A DNA stretch of 64,000 nucleotides from contig CAJUHH010000010.1 in NCBI GenBank assembly GCA_910585965.1, positions 1-64,000 of the forward strand, read 5' to 3'. The notes under the pieces are model-generated. The model did no database searches. It was not told the DNA's origin and saw only the letters and a program-made list of their open reading frames with translations. Position numbers and translations under genes: made by a program. Shown here piece after piece: positions 1 to 8,848 of this stretch. Numbering within the stretch: position 1 is the stretch's first letter; each line of letters opens with the position of its first letter. This DNA comes from an uncultured Lachnospiraceae bacterium (GTDB taxonomy: Bacteria > Bacillota > Clostridia > Lachnospirales > Lachnospiraceae).

Positions 1-1
1 T

Positions 2-745
2 GTGCATCTCAAGATACAGGGCGGCATGGGCAGCCCTATGGATTCTGATAATTATAGAATGTTCCAGTTGTTTTTTGATATGATGAGTGCTGGCTGGACA
101 GTTCCCGAATGGCTGAAACATATAGATTGGGAGAATCTCATGCTGTTGACGCTGAACATAGCGGAGGCTGCGAACCTGCCCCGTCTTACACCTCAAACGC
201 GCATCACGATAACACACAGGCCAAATCCCATCCAGCACATAACAGAAAAGACAGTTACCCTGAATGTCGGGAAATCTCATTCTTTCTGTTTCATGGATAA
301 TCATGGAGATGAGGTGTTTTGCCATATAAATTCTGTTGCTTTGATAGACGTATGGAAAAATACGGAAGAAGAATTAAATGATCCCAAACTGGCAGAAAGG
401 TTTTCCCCGGAACAGTTGAAAGAGGCGGCAAAACATAGTTATGATGCATTGGAGCAATGCTGTCCTAAAGGGATGTGCTATATAGGCATAGAATATGAAT
501 GCAGTAAAAATTATGACCTTACCTTCTACTCCAAACAATATTTGAAATCCCGCCCGGAAACACATCAGGGAAGTTCCCATTTTCTCATGATGCGCTTAAA
601 ACCCGATCAGGAAACAGGAACGCACGAACTTCCGCTGAAAGGCTGTGTGATACAGACACCAGTTCCTCCGGATACCATCAAAATTCCTGCGGAACTGTTT
701 TTATACCATGAAAGAATGGATGAGTGGACTGAAACTATTTTGTAA
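2..745 (+). CDS. Hypothetical protein, possibly 5'-truncated by window edge
   Basis: I do not recognise this family. The reading frame is open from the window edge, so the first visible codon (GTG at base 2) may not be the true start. The ~247 residues are soluble-looking, with no signal peptide or membrane segment. The middle holds a hydrophilic helical stretch around residues 120-155 and scattered cysteines (a CC pair near residue 152, then C-x-IGIEYEC). It is the only plus-strand gene before the minus-strand ppdK block, and the repeat cluster starting 65 bp downstream suggests it could be the last gene of an inserted element. That is inference from context only. Confidence 0.55.
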   Translation: MHLKIQGGMGSPMDSDNYRMFQLFFDMMSAGWTVPEWLKHIDWENLMLLTLNIAEAANLPRLTPQTRITITHRPNPIQHITEKTVTLNVGKSHSFCFMDNHGDEVFCHINSVALIDVWKNTEEELNDPKLAERFSPEQLKEAAKHSYDALEQCCPKGMCYIGIEYECSKNYDLTFYSKQYLKSRPETHQGSSHFLMMRLKPDQETGTHELPLKGCVIQTPVPPDTIKIPAELFLYHERMDEWTETIL

Positions 746-810
746 AAATGAAATACTAAAACAGCCCTTTTTCATCGTTATCATTTATCCATTAAATTTT
801 TACCGCTTTG

Positions 811-1186
811 CTCATATACAAACACGGAAACTCTGCATACTATCACGGAAACTCATATACAAACACGAAAACTCTGAGCAGTTTCCGTGTTTGTATTATA
901 TCACCCATTTTTCAACAACATTTTCCGTCAAGCTAATACATCTTTCAGCCAAAACCGCCAATATCCTACACCTTTTTACCTTTCCGCTTTATACTATCAC
1001 GGAAACCCCTGACTTTTGCGTGAAAGTATACTTTTGCCTGATAGTACGATTTTTTCCCCTATCGCCATCTTATCAGCGGCATCAGAAAACACAAAAATAG
1101 GGGCCCACCACCCGCCGTGATGAACCCCACCAAGCCTTAAAACCCTTGATTTTAAGCCATTCTTCAATACTTTTGCCTGTTAGTAC
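811..1186. repeat. Cluster of short direct and inverted repeats in the 746-1202 gap
   Basis: This gap holds no gene. A 24-bp unit (CTCATATACAAACACGG...) occurs at 811-834 and 852-875 with one mismatch. An inverted copy at 880-896 lets 857-896 fold into a ~17-bp hairpin with a 6-nt loop. The 15-mer TACTATCACGGAAAC is identical at 838-852 and 992-1006. A related 16-bp unit, CTTTTGCSTGWWAGTA, occurs in the same direction at 1013-1028, 1031-1046 and 1170-1185; read on the other strand it resembles the TACTATCA unit. The last copy lies only 17 bp from the ppdK stop. Clustered oriented repeats of this kind are seen at the ends of integrative elements (recombinase arm sites) or as replication iterons. 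Which applies here is not decidable from the sequence. Confidence 0.6.
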
Positions 1187-1202
1187 CAAAAATCCTATGG
1201 CA

Positions 1203-3821
1203 TCAATTGGAAATTGCCGCCTGCGCCGCCGCCAACCGAGCGATCGGCACGCGGAACGGCGAGCAGGATACATAGTTCAACCCAACCTTATGGCAGAACT
1301 CTACGGAAGAAGGATCTCCGCCATGTTCGCCGCAGATGCCAAGCTTCAGGTCAGGCCTTGTAGCCCTTCCTTTTTCTGCCGCCATCTTCACCAGCTGCCC
1401 TACGCCGTTCTGGTCCAGTTTTGCAAACGGATCGGACTCATAAATCTTGCTCTTATAGTAAGATGTCAGGAATTTGCCCGCATCGTCACGGGAGAAGCCG
1501 AAGGTCATCTGTGTCAGGTCGTTGGTTCCAAAGGAGAAGAATTCTGCCTCCTCCGCTATCTCATTTGCCAGAAGCGCCGCCCTCGGAATCTCGATCATCG
1601 TTCCAACATGATACTGAATATCCGAATTTTTCTCTTTCTTTACCGCTTCCGCAACTTCTACAACCACTTCTTTTACATATTTCAGTTCTTTCTTATCGCC
1701 TACCAAAGGAATCATAATTTCAGGCACGACATCATAGCCTTTCTCTTCCTTTACCTCGATAGCTGCTTCCATCACTGCCCTCGTCTGCATTCTCGCAATT
1801 TCAGGATAAGTAACGGACAGACGGCATCCCCTGTGGCCCATCATAGGATTGAACTCATGCAGCGCGTCGCAGGTAGCCTTTACTTCCTCTACGGTCAGGT
1901 TCATGTCCTTCGCCAGGTCTTCGATATCCTTTTCTTCCGTAGGAACAAATTCATGAAGCGGAGGATCGAGGAAACGGATCGTCACCGGCCTTCCTTCCAT
2001 CACTTCGTATAATTCTTTAAAGTCGCCCTTCTGGAAAGGAATCAATTCCGATAAAGCGGCTTCCCTTGCTTCCACTGTCGATGAAAGGATCATCTTGCGG
2101 ATCTTAGGAATCCTTTCCGGCTCAAAGAACATATGCTCTGTACGGCAGAGGCCGATGCCCTCCGCACCAAGCTTCACCGCATTGGCAGCATCCATCGGAG
2201 TATCCGCATTCGTGCGGACTTTCAACGTACGGAACTGATCCGCCCAAGCCATAATCCTTCTAAAGTTTCCAGTAATTCCAGCTTCTACTGTCTTAATATC
2301 CCCTTTATAAATCTTGCCGGTAGAACCATCCAGGGAAATGTAATCGCCCTCTTTAAAATGATATCCGCCAAGCTCAAAAGTCTTAGCCGCTTCATCGATA
2401 ATAATATCCCCGCATCCAGATACACAGCAAGTTCCCATGCCGCGGGCAACTACAGCCGCGTGGCTTGTCATACCGCCTCTGACAGTCAGAACGCCTTCTG
2501 CCGCATGCATTCCCTCGATATCTTCCGGTGAGGTCTCAAGACGAACCAAAATAACTCTTTCATCCCTTTCATGCGCCAGCACCGCGTCTTCCGCATTAAA
2601 ATACACTTTTCCTGCCGCCGCCCCGGGAGATGCCGGAAGAGCCTGTCCGATTACTTCGCCCCTCTTCAGCGCATCCACGTCAAAATTCGGATGAAGCAGC
2701 TGATCCAAAGATTTTGCTTCAATCCTGCATACCGCTTCTTCCGGCGTAATCATACCTTCATCCACCAGGTCGCAGGCGATCTGGATTGCCGCCCCTGCGG
2801 TACGCTTGCCGTTACGTGTCTGGAGGAAGAACAGCTTGCCGTCTTCAATGGTAAATTCCATATCCTGCATATCTTTATAATGCGCTTCCAGTTTGTTGGC
2901 GATCTCCATGAACTTCCCATAGCATTCCGGCAGATCTTCCTGCAATTTGGTAATCGGCTGCGGCGTACGGATTCCTGCCACAACGTCTTCACCCTGCGCA
3001 TTGATCAAATATTCCCCATAAATTCCCTTCGCGCCCGTGGAAGGATTTCTCGTGAAAGCAACGCCCGTTCCGGAAGTATTTCCCATATTTCCGAATACCA
3101 TCGCCTGCACGTTTACCGCCGTTCCCCAGTCGCCGGGAATATCATTCATCCTGCGGTATACGATCGCCCTGTCATTATCCCAGGAACGGAACACCGCTTT
3201 TACCGCTTCCATCAGCTGCACCCTCGGTTCCTGCGGGAAATCGCTGCCCATTTTATCTTTATAGATCTGTTTGAATCTCTTAATCACTTCCTGCAGATCT
3301 TCTGCTGTCAGCTCTGTATCAAAGTTAACTCCCTTGCTTTCCTTGATCTCGTCCAAAATCCTTTCAAAATATGATTTGGGGATTTCCATTACCACATCGG
3401 AAAACATCTGGATAAATCTGCGGTAAGAATCATATGCAAATCTGGGATTCCCTGTTTTTTTCGCAAATCCTTCCACAGCCACATCCGTAAGACCCAAATT
3501 CAGGATCGTATCCATCATTCCCGGCATAGATGCCCTTGCACCAGAACGAACGGATACCAGAAGCGGATTTTCCGTATCCCCGAATTTCTTCCCCTGCTTT
3601 TTCTCAAGCCCTTCCAGAGCTTCAAAAATCTGCGCCTCGATCTCTTCGGAAATTTTTCTTCCCTGATTGTAATAATCAGTACATGCTTCCGTCGTCACCG
3701 TAAACCCCTGCGGTATCGGCAGCCCCAGCCTTGTCATTTCTGCCAGGTTTGCGCCCTTCCCCCCTAAAAGGTTCCTCATGTCCGCACTGCCTTCTTCAAA
3801 TAAGTAAACCCATTTTGCCAT
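1203..3821 (-). CDS. ppdK: Pyruvate, phosphate dikinase
   Basis: Interconverts pyruvate + ATP + Pi with phosphoenolpyruvate + AMP + PPi, in the cytosol; in anaerobic Clostridia it usually works with PPi-linked glycolysis. At 872 residues it matches the family (~875). The N-terminal ATP-grasp region opens with GGKGANLAEM (about residues 20-30). The central phosphohistidine domain carries GGMTSHAAVVARGMG near residue 455, with the phosphorylated His. The C-terminal PEP/pyruvate barrel ends with the catalytic-Cys loop SCSPFRVP. A GA-rich ribosome site precedes ATG at 3821. It stands alone, with the DUF5050-like gene 75 bp upstream on the same strand. Confidence 0.97.
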   Translation of the reverse strand: MAKWVYLFEEGSADMRNLLGGKGANLAEMTRLGLPIPQGFTVTTEACTDYYNQGRKISEEIEAQIFEALEGLEKKQGKKFGDTENPLLVSVRSGARASMPGMMDTILNLGLTDVAVEGFAKKTGNPRFAYDSYRRFIQMFSDVVMEIPKSYFERILDEIKESKGVNFDTELTAEDLQEVIKRFKQIYKDKMGSDFPQEPRVQLMEAVKAVFRSWDNDRAIVYRRMNDIPGDWGTAVNVQAMVFGNMGNTSGTGVAFTRNPSTGAKGIYGEYLINAQGEDVVAGIRTPQPITKLQEDLPECYGKFMEIANKLEAHYKDMQDMEFTIEDGKLFFLQTRNGKRTAGAAIQIACDLVDEGMITPEEAVCRIEAKSLDQLLHPNFDVDALKRGEVIGQALPASPGAAAGKVYFNAEDAVLAHERDERVILVRLETSPEDIEGMHAAEGVLTVRGGMTSHAAVVARGMGTCCVSGCGDIIIDEAAKTFELGGYHFKEGDYISLDGSTGKIYKGDIKTVEAGITGNFRRIMAWADQFRTLKVRTNADTPMDAANAVKLGAEGIGLCRTEHMFFEPERIPKIRKMILSSTVEAREAALSELIPFQKGDFKELYEVMEGRPVTIRFLDPPLHEFVPTEEKDIEDLAKDMNLTVEEVKATCDALHEFNPMMGHRGCRLSVTYPEIARMQTRAVMEAAIEVKEEKGYDVVPEIMIPLVGDKKELKYVKEVVVEVAEAVKKEKNSDIQYHVGTMIEIPRAALLANEIAEEAEFFSFGTNDLTQMTFGFSRDDAGKFLTSYYKSKIYESDPFAKLDQNGVGQLVKMAAEKGRATRPDLKLGICGEHGGDPSSVEFCHKVGLNYVSCSPFRVPIARLAAAQAAISN

Positions 3822-3896
3822 TTTTTGCCCTCTCTTTGCTTAAAATTTTCCTTAGGTAAATACCCCTGTCCGCACATTCCTGCGGCTTTTTTTTCA

Positions 3897-5036
3897 TTAT
3901 ACCATATTATAACAGCTTTGTACTCCAAAATGGAAAAAAATTTCAGAAACCGTAAACCACTCTTTCAGCAGCTCGCTCTCCCCTCCCGACAGCGGAATGC
4001 GGTAGAAATAATCGTTATTTCCTGTTTCTTCATCCGTTTCTGCAATCGCTTCATAGTATAGATACCCGTCCCCCGGGATAAAATGCATGATCCCCCAATA
4101 CTCCTTCTCCTTCAGGCTCCCGATCTTCCTTATGCTGCCGTCTTCCAGGGAAACCGCGACGATATCCCCCTTCAGGGCCATATATGCCTCTCCTTCATGA
4201 ACCAAAACAGAATAATTGGATGAACCGGTAAAATCCACAGGAAGCTCTTTTTCCAACTTCCCTGTTTTCCCGTTCCTGATCTGCAGACGATATCTATAAG
4301 TACGGTAATCATATCCCTCCGGCGATTCGGCAAGGGTAAAACAATAGAATTTTCCATTCACAAAAGATACATTTTCAATATATCCTTTTTCATTTTCCCT
4401 TCCGTACAGAACCACCGCTTCATCGCGTCCTGTTTTCAAATGAATGCGCCCCAGAAAGTTTCCTTCCTCCGCATCCGTTCCTTTATAATAAACATAATTC
4501 CCGTCGTAACCAAGAATCTCATCGATGCGGCCGGACGGAAGCTCCTTCCGTTCTTTCGTATTCACATCCACACAGGCATAGCGCATACGGTAATTCTCAT
4601 CGTATTCATAGCCGTAAAAAAGCTTGTCCCCCACCAGCTTTTCATGTCCGGCTCCAGCCAGGAACACATCGTCTGCCAGCGTTTCCTCATGGCTCCCATC
4701 CATATCAGACCGCTTGATCTCCAACAATTCATCCGTCAGGCTGTCATATGCCTCCTGTATCTTCTCCACATAATAGACCTTGTTCTCCCATATGGTAAAA
4801 ATACTGCTTTCCTGCCGGATCGCTTCCCCATAAGGCGCATTCACCCCCGCATACACCTTTCCGCCGTAAGCACACATATTGGAAAATCCTCTGACAGGCC
4901 GATAGACAGGAGCTTCCTCCTGTCTGCCCCTGCCTGTAAAAAATACGATTCCTCCTGCCAGCAGAAGAACCGCCGCGCCTATGATTCCCGCTTTTCGTCC
5001 GCCTGCCTTCTCCTTTATCTTCTTCTCCATAACCAT
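3897..5036 (-). CDS. Membrane-anchored DUF5050-like beta-propeller protein
   Basis: A 379-residue protein with a basic N-terminus and one membrane segment (about residues 14-36), so the bulk should lie outside the cell. The exported part consists of repeated blade-like units with motifs such as GxKVYxG, NKVYYVE, GNYVYYKG and DGYLYYE, as in DUF5050/TolB-like propellers. No catalytic signature is visible; a ligand- or surface-binding role is only a guess. It sits 54 bp downstream of the flavodoxin-like gene on the same strand and may be cotranscribed with it. Confidence 0.7.
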   Translation of the reverse strand: MVMEKKIKEKAGGRKAGIIGAAVLLLAGGIVFFTGRGRQEEAPVYRPVRGFSNMCAYGGKVYAGVNAPYGEAIRQESSIFTIWENKVYYVEKIQEAYDSLTDELLEIKRSDMDGSHEETLADDVFLAGAGHEKLVGDKLFYGYEYDENYRMRYACVDVNTKERKELPSGRIDEILGYDGNYVYYKGTDAEEGNFLGRIHLKTGRDEAVVLYGRENEKGYIENVSFVNGKFYCFTLAESPEGYDYRTYRYRLQIRNGKTGKLEKELPVDFTGSSNYSVLVHEGEAYMALKGDIVAVSLEDGSIRKIGSLKEKEYWGIMHFIPGDGYLYYEAIAETDEETGNNDYFYRIPLSGGESELLKEWFTVSEIFFHFGVQSCYNMV

Positions 5037-5090
5037 GCCTTTTCCATTCCCTGCACTTCCATGCTGTTTTCAGTGCCAGCCAAGAACTGC

Positions 5091-5714
5091 TTATCGGATA
5101 AAATTCGTTTTGACCGGGGTTTCCGCCTCCGGCGCGGCAATCCCCGCATTTTTCCCCGCTTCTATGCACTTTAACATCCATGCCATATTCCTGCCGAGCG
5201 TGCGCATGATCTGCATTCCCTCCAGATCCTGCCTTACCTCGTCCGGCGTATTCCCATGCACCATCGTCCAGTATTTTGACGACACTATGGGCATGTTCCT
5301 TATGGAAAAATATTTATTGATTTCATCAATGCTCGCCGTCGTTCCCGCCCTTCTTGCAGAAACTACCGCCGCCGCCGGCTTATAAGCAAAACATTTCCCC
5401 GCCGCATAAAACATCCGGTCGAGAAGCGCGATCAAAGCGCCGTTGGCAGAAGCAAAATAAACCGGCGAACCTATGATATACCCGTCTGCCTCTTCTGCCT
5501 TCTCGATCGCCCGGTTTACCGCGTCATCATCAAAGACGCAGCGTCCCTTATTGACGCACCCTCCGCAGCCGATGCATCCCCGGATCGGTTTCTTCCCAAG
5601 CTGGAAAATTTCCGTCTCTATTCCTTCCTCCTCCAGAATACGCGCCGCCTCGCTAAGGGCGGTAAAAGTGCAGCCCGCCTCGTTCGGACTTCCGTTCACC
5701 AATAATACTTTCAT
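5091..5714 (-). CDS. Flavodoxin-fold NAD(P)H-dependent FMN reductase / iron-sulfur flavoprotein
   Basis: A 207-residue cytosolic flavoprotein. The N-terminus shows the flavodoxin beta strand and FMN phosphate loop (VLLVNGSPNEAGCTFTAL, residues 3-20). A cysteine cluster CIGCGGCVNKGRC (about residues 47-59) is typical of the Isf-like branch that binds an Fe-S cluster or uses dithiol chemistry. GSPVYFASANGALIALLDR (about 82-100) is the second FMN-contact segment. Likely reduces flavins, quinones or disulfides; the substrate is not predictable. AAGGAG precedes the ATG at a normal distance. Confidence 0.85.
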   Translation of the reverse strand: MKVLLVNGSPNEAGCTFTALSEAARILEEEGIETEIFQLGKKPIRGCIGCGGCVNKGRCVFDDDAVNRAIEKAEEADGYIIGSPVYFASANGALIALLDRMFYAAGKCFAYKPAAAVVSARRAGTTASIDEINKYFSIRNMPIVSSKYWTMVHGNTPDEVRQDLEGMQIMRTLGRNMAWMLKCIEAGKNAGIAAPEAETPVKTNFIR

Positions 5715-5760
5715 TCTCCCTGCTCCTTTCCAATCTCCCTTTTACCAAAATATGCGCTTC

Positions 5761-6357
5761 CTACTCCTCGATTTCCGCTTCCACATCCAAAGCTTCCATT
5801 GTCTGCCTGATATTCCTCGCTGTTTTCGACACACGGGAAATAATCCAAAGATCGGATACCCCGTCATAAACGAGGAAAATGCCGATCAGCATAATCGCTG
5901 TATTCACTGCTTCAAAAGGATTACAGATCAGCAGAACCCCTAAGCCGACCGTCACCGCCCCAAGCAGCAGGGCAACCCACCACTTGCTGTAATTATTTTT
6001 AAACAATTCCATCGCCTGGATCAGATTGTGTACGCCATGCACGGTCACGACCACACCGATCACGACGGGAATCATCATGATCAATACGCCCGGGTTAAAA
6101 ATAATCCATCCGCCCAGCACGGTCAGTATAATCCCTGCCAGAAGAAGGATCTGGGATACCATCCGCCCGTCCCTCCTCATAAAATAAGTCACAATATTCA
6201 CAATCCCGCTCAAAGCCAGCACGGCTCCAAGCCCCATACACACGACTCTGGAAGACGCATCCGGCCACACCGCCAATGTCACCCCGAATATAATGCAAAA
6301 AACTGCCGATAAAATATAATTTGCCTTTAATTCCTTAAAAAACTGGTACATCCGCAT
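5761..6357 (-). CDS. DUF308 / HdeD-family membrane protein
   Basis: A 198-residue integral membrane protein with six hydrophobic segments in three pairs, as in the HdeD/DUF308 family (acid-stress-associated in enterobacteria, role unknown in Clostridia). Glycine-rich turns such as GVTLAVWP and GGWIIFNPG separate the helices, and the C-terminal ~25 residues are hydrophilic and acidic. It lies 10 bp after the threonine-aldolase-like gene on the same strand, suggesting cotranscription. Confidence 0.8.
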   Translation of the reverse strand: MRMYQFFKELKANYILSAVFCIIFGVTLAVWPDASSRVVCMGLGAVLALSGIVNIVTYFMRRDGRMVSQILLLAGIILTVLGGWIIFNPGVLIMMIPVVIGVVVTVHGVHNLIQAMELFKNNYSKWWVALLLGAVTVGLGVLLICNPFEAVNTAIMLIGIFLVYDGVSDLWIISRVSKTARNIRQTMEALDVEAEIEE

Positions 6358-6367
6358 CCTCTCCCTT

Positions 6368-7408
6368 TCACAAAACTATTTTTTCAATATCCGCCATCAG
6401 CGCATCCACATCTTCCTGTCTCGTCGCCCAGCTCGTGCAGAATCTTACCGCGCTGTGTCCCTCATCCACTCTCTGCTGGTAGGAAAAGCTATATTTCTCC
6501 TTCCATTCTTCCAGAATACGGTCCGGCAGTATCGGAAACAGCTGGTTGGTCGTATTTTCCACCAAAAAAGAAACCCCTGCCCTATGGAATGCCTCCCGAA
6601 GCTGCCTTGCCAGTTCATCCGCATGGCGGGCAATCTCCATATACAAGCCGTCTTCCAGCAATGCCAAAAATTGCAGCCCCAGCAGCCTGCCCTTTGCCAG
6701 CATCCCGCCTTTTTGCTTGATCAGATAGCGGAAATCCTCTTTTAAAAAAGGCGCGGTAATAACTACGGCTTCCCCGAACAACGCGCCGACCTTCGTTCCC
6801 CCGATAGAAAACACATCGCAGAAACGGGCGATGTCTTCCAGCGTCAAGGTATTCCCTTCTGCCGCCAGGGCATATCCGAGCCTCGCCCCATCCATAAATA
6901 AAAACAATCCGTTCTTTTTACACGTTTCTGAAAGTTTCTCCAGCTCTTCTTTGCCGTAAACCGTCCCAAGCTCCGTCGACTGGGAGATATATACCATTTT
7001 AGGCTGTACCGTATGCTCGCAGTCCACATCCTCCCTATGAGCCTTACAGCAAGCCTCCACCTGTCCCGCAGTTATCTTGCCGTCCTTAGACGGGAGCGCC
7101 AGAATCTTATGCCCGCAGGCCTCGATCGCCCCCGTTTCATGCACATTGATATGACCAATATCCGCCGCTATCACTCCCTGGTAAGGCCGCAGCCCGGCAG
7201 AAATTACTGTCAGGTTTGTCTGTGTCCCTCCTACGAGAAAATGGACATCCGCATCCTCCCTTCCGCAAAGCCGCCGGATCAGTTCCTTCGCCTGCAGCGA
7301 ATAGCGGTCTGTCCCATACCCTTCCGTCTGCTCCCTGTTCGTCGCGATCAATTTCTCCAGCACCCTCTCGTGGGCCCCTTCGCTGTAATCACAATTAAAA
7401 CGTATCAT
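6368..7408 (-). CDS. Threonine aldolase-like PLP enzyme (beta-eliminating lyase family)
   Basis: A 346-residue fold-type I PLP enzyme of the low-specificity L-threonine aldolase family (threonine to glycine + acetaldehyde). Visible signatures: VGGTQTNL (PLP phosphate region, about 58-65), DIGHINVHETGA (about 84-95), FMDGARLGYA (Asp binding the pyridine nitrogen, about 170-180) and SIGGTKVGALFGE, with the Schiff-base lysine near residue 203. GGAGAGGAAAGG precedes the ATG. Family members differ in substrate, so threonine specificity is assumed rather than shown. Confidence 0.88.
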   Translation of the reverse strand: MIRFNCDYSEGAHERVLEKLIATNREQTEGYGTDRYSLQAKELIRRLCGREDADVHFLVGGTQTNLTVISAGLRPYQGVIAADIGHINVHETGAIEACGHKILALPSKDGKITAGQVEACCKAHREDVDCEHTVQPKMVYISQSTELGTVYGKEELEKLSETCKKNGLFLFMDGARLGYALAAEGNTLTLEDIARFCDVFSIGGTKVGALFGEAVVITAPFLKEDFRYLIKQKGGMLAKGRLLGLQFLALLEDGLYMEIARHADELARQLREAFHRAGVSFLVENTTNQLFPILPDRILEEWKEKYSFSYQQRVDEGHSAVRFCTSWATRQEDVDALMADIEKIVL

Positions 7409-7528
7409 TGCCTTTCCTCTCCTTTTTTCTGTCTCCCCAAAACTCCCCTTCCCTTATTCTTATGCCTCATCTCCCACCTAATATTTTACTAAAATTTTTA
7501 TAGAATGCAAGTCCCGCCGTACTATTCC

Positions 7529-7896
7529 CATGGAAATCAATTTTTGCAGAAGGCGCAGCGGGGGAACGGGGAAGGAAACGGCAGCAGCCTGACACGGGTT
7601 TGAGGCGAGGGATTTTCTGCTGTTGTGTACAATCAGTAATTTCATTTATGAAATTGTTCACTTATGAAATGGTCGAAAGCTTAGGGTGAAATTGCCATGG
7701 ACGGCAATTTCAGGAAAAAAGGACATGGATGTCCTTTTTTTCCGACCCGATCGTTTCCACATCGTTTACCCATTTCATTAGTGAAATCTGATTGGCAACT
7801 CCAGCAGAAAATCCCCCTGCCTCAAACCCGTGCCAGGTTGCCGCCGTTTCCTTCCCCGCTCCCCCGCTGCGTCTTCTGCAAAAATTGATTTCCATG
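7529..7896. repeat. Foldback element A: long inverted repeat with conserved hub
   Basis: The left arm 7529-7622 pairs with the right arm 7802-7896 over ~95 bp, with seven substitutions and one indel; all substitutions are transitions. Both termini read GGAAATCAATTTTTGCAGAAG. The 7623-7801 hub has an inner inverted repeat (AATCAG...TTTCA / TGAAATCTGATT) and two small hairpins. The second of these, AAAAAAGGACATGGATGTCCTTTTTT at 7715-7740, is a bidirectional intrinsic terminator. The 84 bp at 7661-7744 match element B (36424-36507) with seven differences, whereas the arms share only their outer ends. The element sits between divergent genes. No protein is encoded. Confidence 0.92.
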
Positions 7897-7916
7897 CACT
7901 ATTCCTGCCAGCCCCA

Positions 7917-7945
7917 TTGTATCCTCGCCCGTCTTACGCTATAAT
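7917..7945 (+). promoter_or_regulatory. Promoter for the HD hydrolase gene
   Basis: TTGTAT (7917-7922) and TATAAT (7940-7945), separated by 17 bp, lie 44 bp before the ATG at 7989, just outside foldback element A. Confidence 0.65.
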
Positions 7946-7988
7946 CAAAGCAGACAATTATCAACGAACTAAAACGGAGGAATTTGCC

Positions 7989-8573
7989 ATGACAACATCC
8001 ATTACAAGAGAAGAAGCCCTTGCCCTTCTCAAAAAATACAACAAAGAACCGTTCCATCTTCTCCACGCCTATACGGTGGAGGGTGTCATGAGATGGTATG
8101 CAAAAGAACTGGGCTATGCCGATGAAGAGGAATATTGGGCGCTCGCAGGCCTGCTTCATGATGTGGATTTTGAAGCCTACCCGGAAGAGCATTGCCAGAA
8201 AGCGCCGGAACTTCTTGCCGAGATCCATGCCGGAGAAGACCTGGTCCATTCCGTCTGCAGCCACGGATACGGCCTGTGCAGCGACATAGAGCCTGTACAC
8301 CTGATGGAAAAAATACTTTTTGCCGCTGACGAACTGACCGGCCTGATCGGCGCAGCCGCCAAAATGCGCCCTTCCAAAAGCGTCATGGACATGGAGGTTT
8401 CCAGCTTAAAAAAGAAATTCAAAGACAAACGCTTCGCCGCAGGATGTTCCAGGGATGTTATCCGGCAGGGGGCTGAAAGGCTGGGCTGGGAACTGGACGA
8501 GCTTTTTGCCAAGACCATCGAAGCCATGAAATCCTGCGAAGCAGAAGTGGCAAAGCAGATGGATGAGGTATAA
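7989..8573 (+). CDS. HD-domain hydrolase
   Basis: A 194-residue cytosolic HD-superfamily protein. Metal ligands follow the H...HD...D pattern: HLLHAYTVEGVMR (about residues 18-30), GLLHDVDFE (about 50-58) and a later FAADELTG (about 108-115). Such single-domain proteins are usually phosphohydrolases on nucleotides; the substrate is unknown. The start is fixed by GGAGG six bases before ATG 7989; the longer open frame upstream runs into the foldback element and is not coding. The small membrane protein and TPR protein genes follow closely. Confidence 0.85.
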   Translation: MTTSITREEALALLKKYNKEPFHLLHAYTVEGVMRWYAKELGYADEEEYWALAGLLHDVDFEAYPEEHCQKAPELLAEIHAGEDLVHSVCSHGYGLCSDIEPVHLMEKILFAADELTGLIGAAAKMRPSKSVMDMEVSSLKKKFKDKRFAAGCSRDVIRQGAERLGWELDELFAKTIEAMKSCEAEVAKQMDEV

Positions 8574-8579
8574 CGGCTT

Positions 8580-8819
8580 ATGGATAAAAAGCAGAACGAC
8601 TCCCCCATCGGCCCTCATCGGAAGCCGAAACAAATTGCCGCCTGGGCATGCATCATCGCCCTCGCCGCCCTTTACATCGCCACCTTCCTGACTGCAATTT
8701 TGGATGCCCCTGGCTCCGGCGCCCTTTTCCGCACCTGCCTCGGCGCAACCATCGTTCTCCCCACTCTTTTATGGATGTACCTGTGGCTTTACAAGCGCCT
8801 GAGAGACAGGGATAAATAG
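8580..8819 (+). CDS. Small two-helix membrane protein
   Basis: A 79-residue protein with a polar N-terminus (~18 residues), two hydrophobic segments (about 21-42 and 49-69) and a short basic tail, predicted to sit in the membrane with both ends inside. I do not recognise a family. It begins 6 bp after the HD gene stop with no strong ribosome site, so it probably depends on translational coupling. Confidence 0.6.
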   Translation: MDKKQNDSPIGPHRKPKQIAAWACIIALAALYIATFLTAILDAPGSGALFRTCLGATIVLPTLLWMYLWLYKRLRDRDK

Positions 8820-8848
8820 AATAATAACGTTTTGAGGATAGCAAAACC

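Noticed and set aside
3875..3895. CCGCA/TGCGG hairpin with a T-run after the ppdK start region
   Set aside because: The T-run faces the plus strand where no gene ends, so a terminator role for the flanking minus-strand genes is not supported.
7830..7988. Upstream extension of the HD-hydrolase reading frame into foldback element A
   Set aside because: It has no ribosome site, lies upstream of the promoter and encodes part of a hairpin arm; ATG 7989 has a clear GGAGG.
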